Positions 39,647 to 40,183 of a DNA stretch of 40,183 bases are shown piece by piece. Location of the stretch: positions 1 to 40,183 of the forward strand of contig JALQWV010000062.1 of NCBI GenBank assembly GCA_023263465.1. The letters run 5' to 3'. The DNA comes from Ilumatobacteraceae bacterium (GTDB taxonomy: Bacteria > Actinomycetota > Acidimicrobiia > Acidimicrobiales > Ilumatobacteraceae). Numbering within the stretch: the stretch's first letter is position 1; each line of letters opens with the position of its first letter. The notes under the pieces were generated by a model. It made no database searches. It was not told where the DNA came from and worked only from the letters and a program-made list of their open reading frames with translations. Both the position numbers and the translations under genes were made by a program.

Positions 39647-39671
39647 GGCGTGCGTCGGAGGGACGCACGCC
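39647..39671 (-). promoter_or_regulatory. Leader hairpin between leader peptide and terminator
   Basis: This perfect 10-bp inverted repeat (GGCGTGCGTC with GACGCACGCC, loop of 5) begins at the last base of the leader stop codon and ends 2 nt before the terminator stem. A ribosome at the stop codon would cover its 5' arm. Which strand pairing acts as antiterminator is not clear by eye. Confidence 0.7.
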
Positions 39672-39724
39672 TAGGAAATAATGATGATCGCGATCGACGT
39701 CGAGGAGGCTCCGAATATGGTCAC
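39671..39724 (-). CDS. Isoleucine-rich leader peptide of cimA
   Basis: This 17-codon open frame runs from GTG 39724 to TAG and reads M-T-I-F-G-A-S-S-T-S-I-A-I-I-I-I-S. Six of 17 codons are Ile, and four of them are consecutive (ATC ATC ATT ATT) just before the end. It is followed at once by a hairpin and a terminator, then cimA. This is the classic layout of translational attenuation of amino acid operons: low charged tRNA-Ile would stall the ribosome on the run and change folding so that cimA is read. A CAGACT hexamer 6 nt before the GTG could be the -10 box of a leaderless transcript. A longer open frame upstream is unlikely to be translated as it has no start signals. Confidence 0.8.
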   Translation of the reverse strand: MTIFGASSTSIAIIIIS

Positions 39725-39730
39725 GTCTCT

Positions 39731-39736
39731 AGTCTG
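39731..39736 (-). promoter_or_regulatory. Possible -10 box (CAGACT) for the cimA leader
   Basis: CAGACT lies 6 nt before GTG 39724. TTGCCA at 39755-39760 is an 18-bp-spaced -35 candidate. If used, the leader peptide is translated from the 5' end of the RNA. Confidence 0.35.
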
Positions 39737-39777
39737 TCGCCCGCAGGTACCCCTTGGCAACGCAGACCACACAAATC

Positions 39778-39867
39778 TGTGGATAACCAGGCCGAGGAAT
39801 CGCGCAAACCCAATGGGGGTGCTGTGGATGACCCTGTGGGTAGTGGTGTGGAAGGACCTGTGCAAAC
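39778..39867 (+). other. DnaA-box-like cluster with 12-bp-phased TGTG motifs
   Basis: TGTGGATAA at 39778-39786 is the exact complement of the consensus DnaA box TTATCCACA. Further on, TGTG recurs at 39823, 39835, 39847 and 39859, exactly 12 bp apart (TGTGGATGA, TGTGGGTAG, TGTGGAAGG, TGTGCAAAC). The first of these differs from the box by one base and the rest are weaker. Such arrays are usual at replication origins or dnaA promoters, but no dnaA, dnaN or rpmH is in view. It lies in the gap between ilvE and the cimA leader; the 324-bp gap from cimA to ilvE holds this, the leader, its hairpins and one further hairpin. Confidence 0.5.
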
Positions 39868-39875
39868 GCACAGGT
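39856..39875 (-). terminator. Hairpin after ilvE, possible weak terminator
   Basis: A perfect 8-bp inverted repeat (ACCTGTGC with GCACAGGT, loop of 4) lies 24 bp after the ilvE stop on this strand. There is no T tract after it, so intrinsic termination is doubtful. It overlaps the last TGTG motif of the 12-bp array. Confidence 0.4.
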
Positions 39876-39899
39876 AACTCACAGGACTGTTATTTGGTG

Positions 39900-40183
39900 C
39901 TATTTGGCCAGTTCGCACCAGTGGGCGTACTGGGGCAATTGGCCCCTCACCGCCTTGGCGTAGGTGCTGGCGATCGCCTTCGTGATCGGGCCCGGGCACG
40001 GGATCGGCCGCTCGTCGACCGAGCGCACCGAGCCGACTTCGGCAGCGGTGCCGCAGGCGAAGATCTCGTCCGCGATGTACAGGTCGCTGCGTGCGAGGTT
40101 GTCGACACGAATGTCATAGCCGAGGTCGCGGGCGATCGTCATCACGCTGTTCTGGGTGATGCCCTCGAGTGCACCGGCAGACG
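39900..40183 (-). CDS. ilvE: Branched-chain amino acid aminotransferase, C-terminal part
   Basis: This is the C-terminal ~94 residues of a class IV PLP aminotransferase, cut by the window edge. Family marks are ALEGITQNSVMTIARDLGYD, DEIFACGTAAEVGSVRSVDER and PGPITKAIASTYAKAVRG, matching IlvE, which makes Leu, Ile and Val from their keto acids. It is upstream of cimA on the same strand, a fitting partner for isoleucine synthesis. Third codon positions are mostly G or C (runs such as GCC CGC GAC CTC GGC), unlike the rest of the window, which may mean transfer by recombination, very high expression, or a join in the assembly. Confidence 0.88.
   Translation of the reverse strand, partial: SAGALEGITQNSVMTIARDLGYDIRVDNLARSDLYIADEIFACGTAAEVGSVRSVDERPIPCPGPITKAIASTYAKAVRGQLPQYAHWCELAK

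Noticed and set aside
39671..39871. A 66-codon protein ending in the Ile run
   Set aside because: The upstream part has no start signal and reads through the DnaA-box array; the short frame from GTG 39724 fits a leader peptide better.
39720..39900. Calling the gap before cimA the chromosomal origin
   Set aside because: One perfect DnaA box and several weak ones are suggestive, but there is no dnaA, dnaN, rpmH or gyrase gene and no AT-rich unwinding region. It is reported as a motif cluster only.
1..40183. CRISPR arrays, insertion sequences, prophage or toxin-antitoxin modules
   Set aside because: No spaced direct repeats, transposase or integrase motifs, terminal inverted repeats or toxin/antitoxin-like pairs were seen on either strand.

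Overview
The window looks like chromosomal DNA of a streamlined, medium-GC actinobacterium. The best fit is class Acidimicrobiia, for example freshwater or marine relatives of Ilumatobacter; this placement is inference. Pointers are the pafB-pafC pair, a 28-codon gene for the actinobacterial ribosomal protein bL37, an F420-type luciferase-like oxidoreductase, a short MutY, enzymes of the ethylmalonyl-CoA pathway, and very tight packing. Many genes abut, overlap by ATGA or TAATG, or share convergent stop codons. There is no phage, transposon, CRISPR array or toxin-antitoxin module.

Layout. 1-8.4 kb: DnaQ-like exonuclease, pafB-pafC, pgi, RarD transporter, TetR regulator with an alpha/beta hydrolase, and a glycosyltransferase/L,D-transpeptidase pair for the cell envelope. 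8.4-15.5 kb: small membrane protein, argG, an M20 peptidase, tRNA-Leu(UAA), an acyltransferase-SGNH membrane protein, a small unknown, a PD-(D/E)XK nuclease with Fe-S cysteines, a VOC protein and bL37. 15.5-18.1 kb: an operon of flavin reductase, MauE-like membrane protein, ferredoxin and a secreted protein with two HNH-type repeats, one degenerate. 18.1-25.7 kb: epoxide-hydrolase-like enzyme, mutY, and three candidate ethylmalonyl-CoA pathway genes (MaoC hydratase, methylsuccinyl-CoA dehydrogenase, CitE-like lyase) mixed with a flippase-like membrane protein, a HAD protein and an eIF2B-like protein. 25.7-33.2 kb: thioredoxin-like protein, class I fumarase, LLM oxidoreductase, SGNH hydrolase, mscL, MFS exporter, amidase and a small lipoprotein. 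33.2-36.5 kb: tRNA-Glu(CUC), a quinone-reductase-like gene, tRNA-Gln(CUG), a YdcF protein and gltX. 36.5-40.2 kb: DUF2237, MOSC and unknown proteins, cimA, and the 3' end of ilvE at the edge.

Two regulatory patterns stand out. First, 21 start codons at the head of transcription units have a TAnnnT hexamer 6-9 bases upstream, most often exactly 7, and two more genes have CAGACT at 6. The -10 box would put transcription start at or next to the start codon, so leaderless mRNAs appear to be the rule here, while genes inside operons rely on stop/start overlap. Second, cimA, which feeds isoleucine synthesis, is preceded by a 17-codon leader peptide with a run of isoleucine codons, then two GC-rich hairpins, the second with a T6 tail: a probable isoleucine attenuator. 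Upstream of it lies a perfect DnaA box and four TGTG motifs spaced exactly 12 bp apart. The adjoining ilvE end is visibly richer in G and C than the rest of the window.
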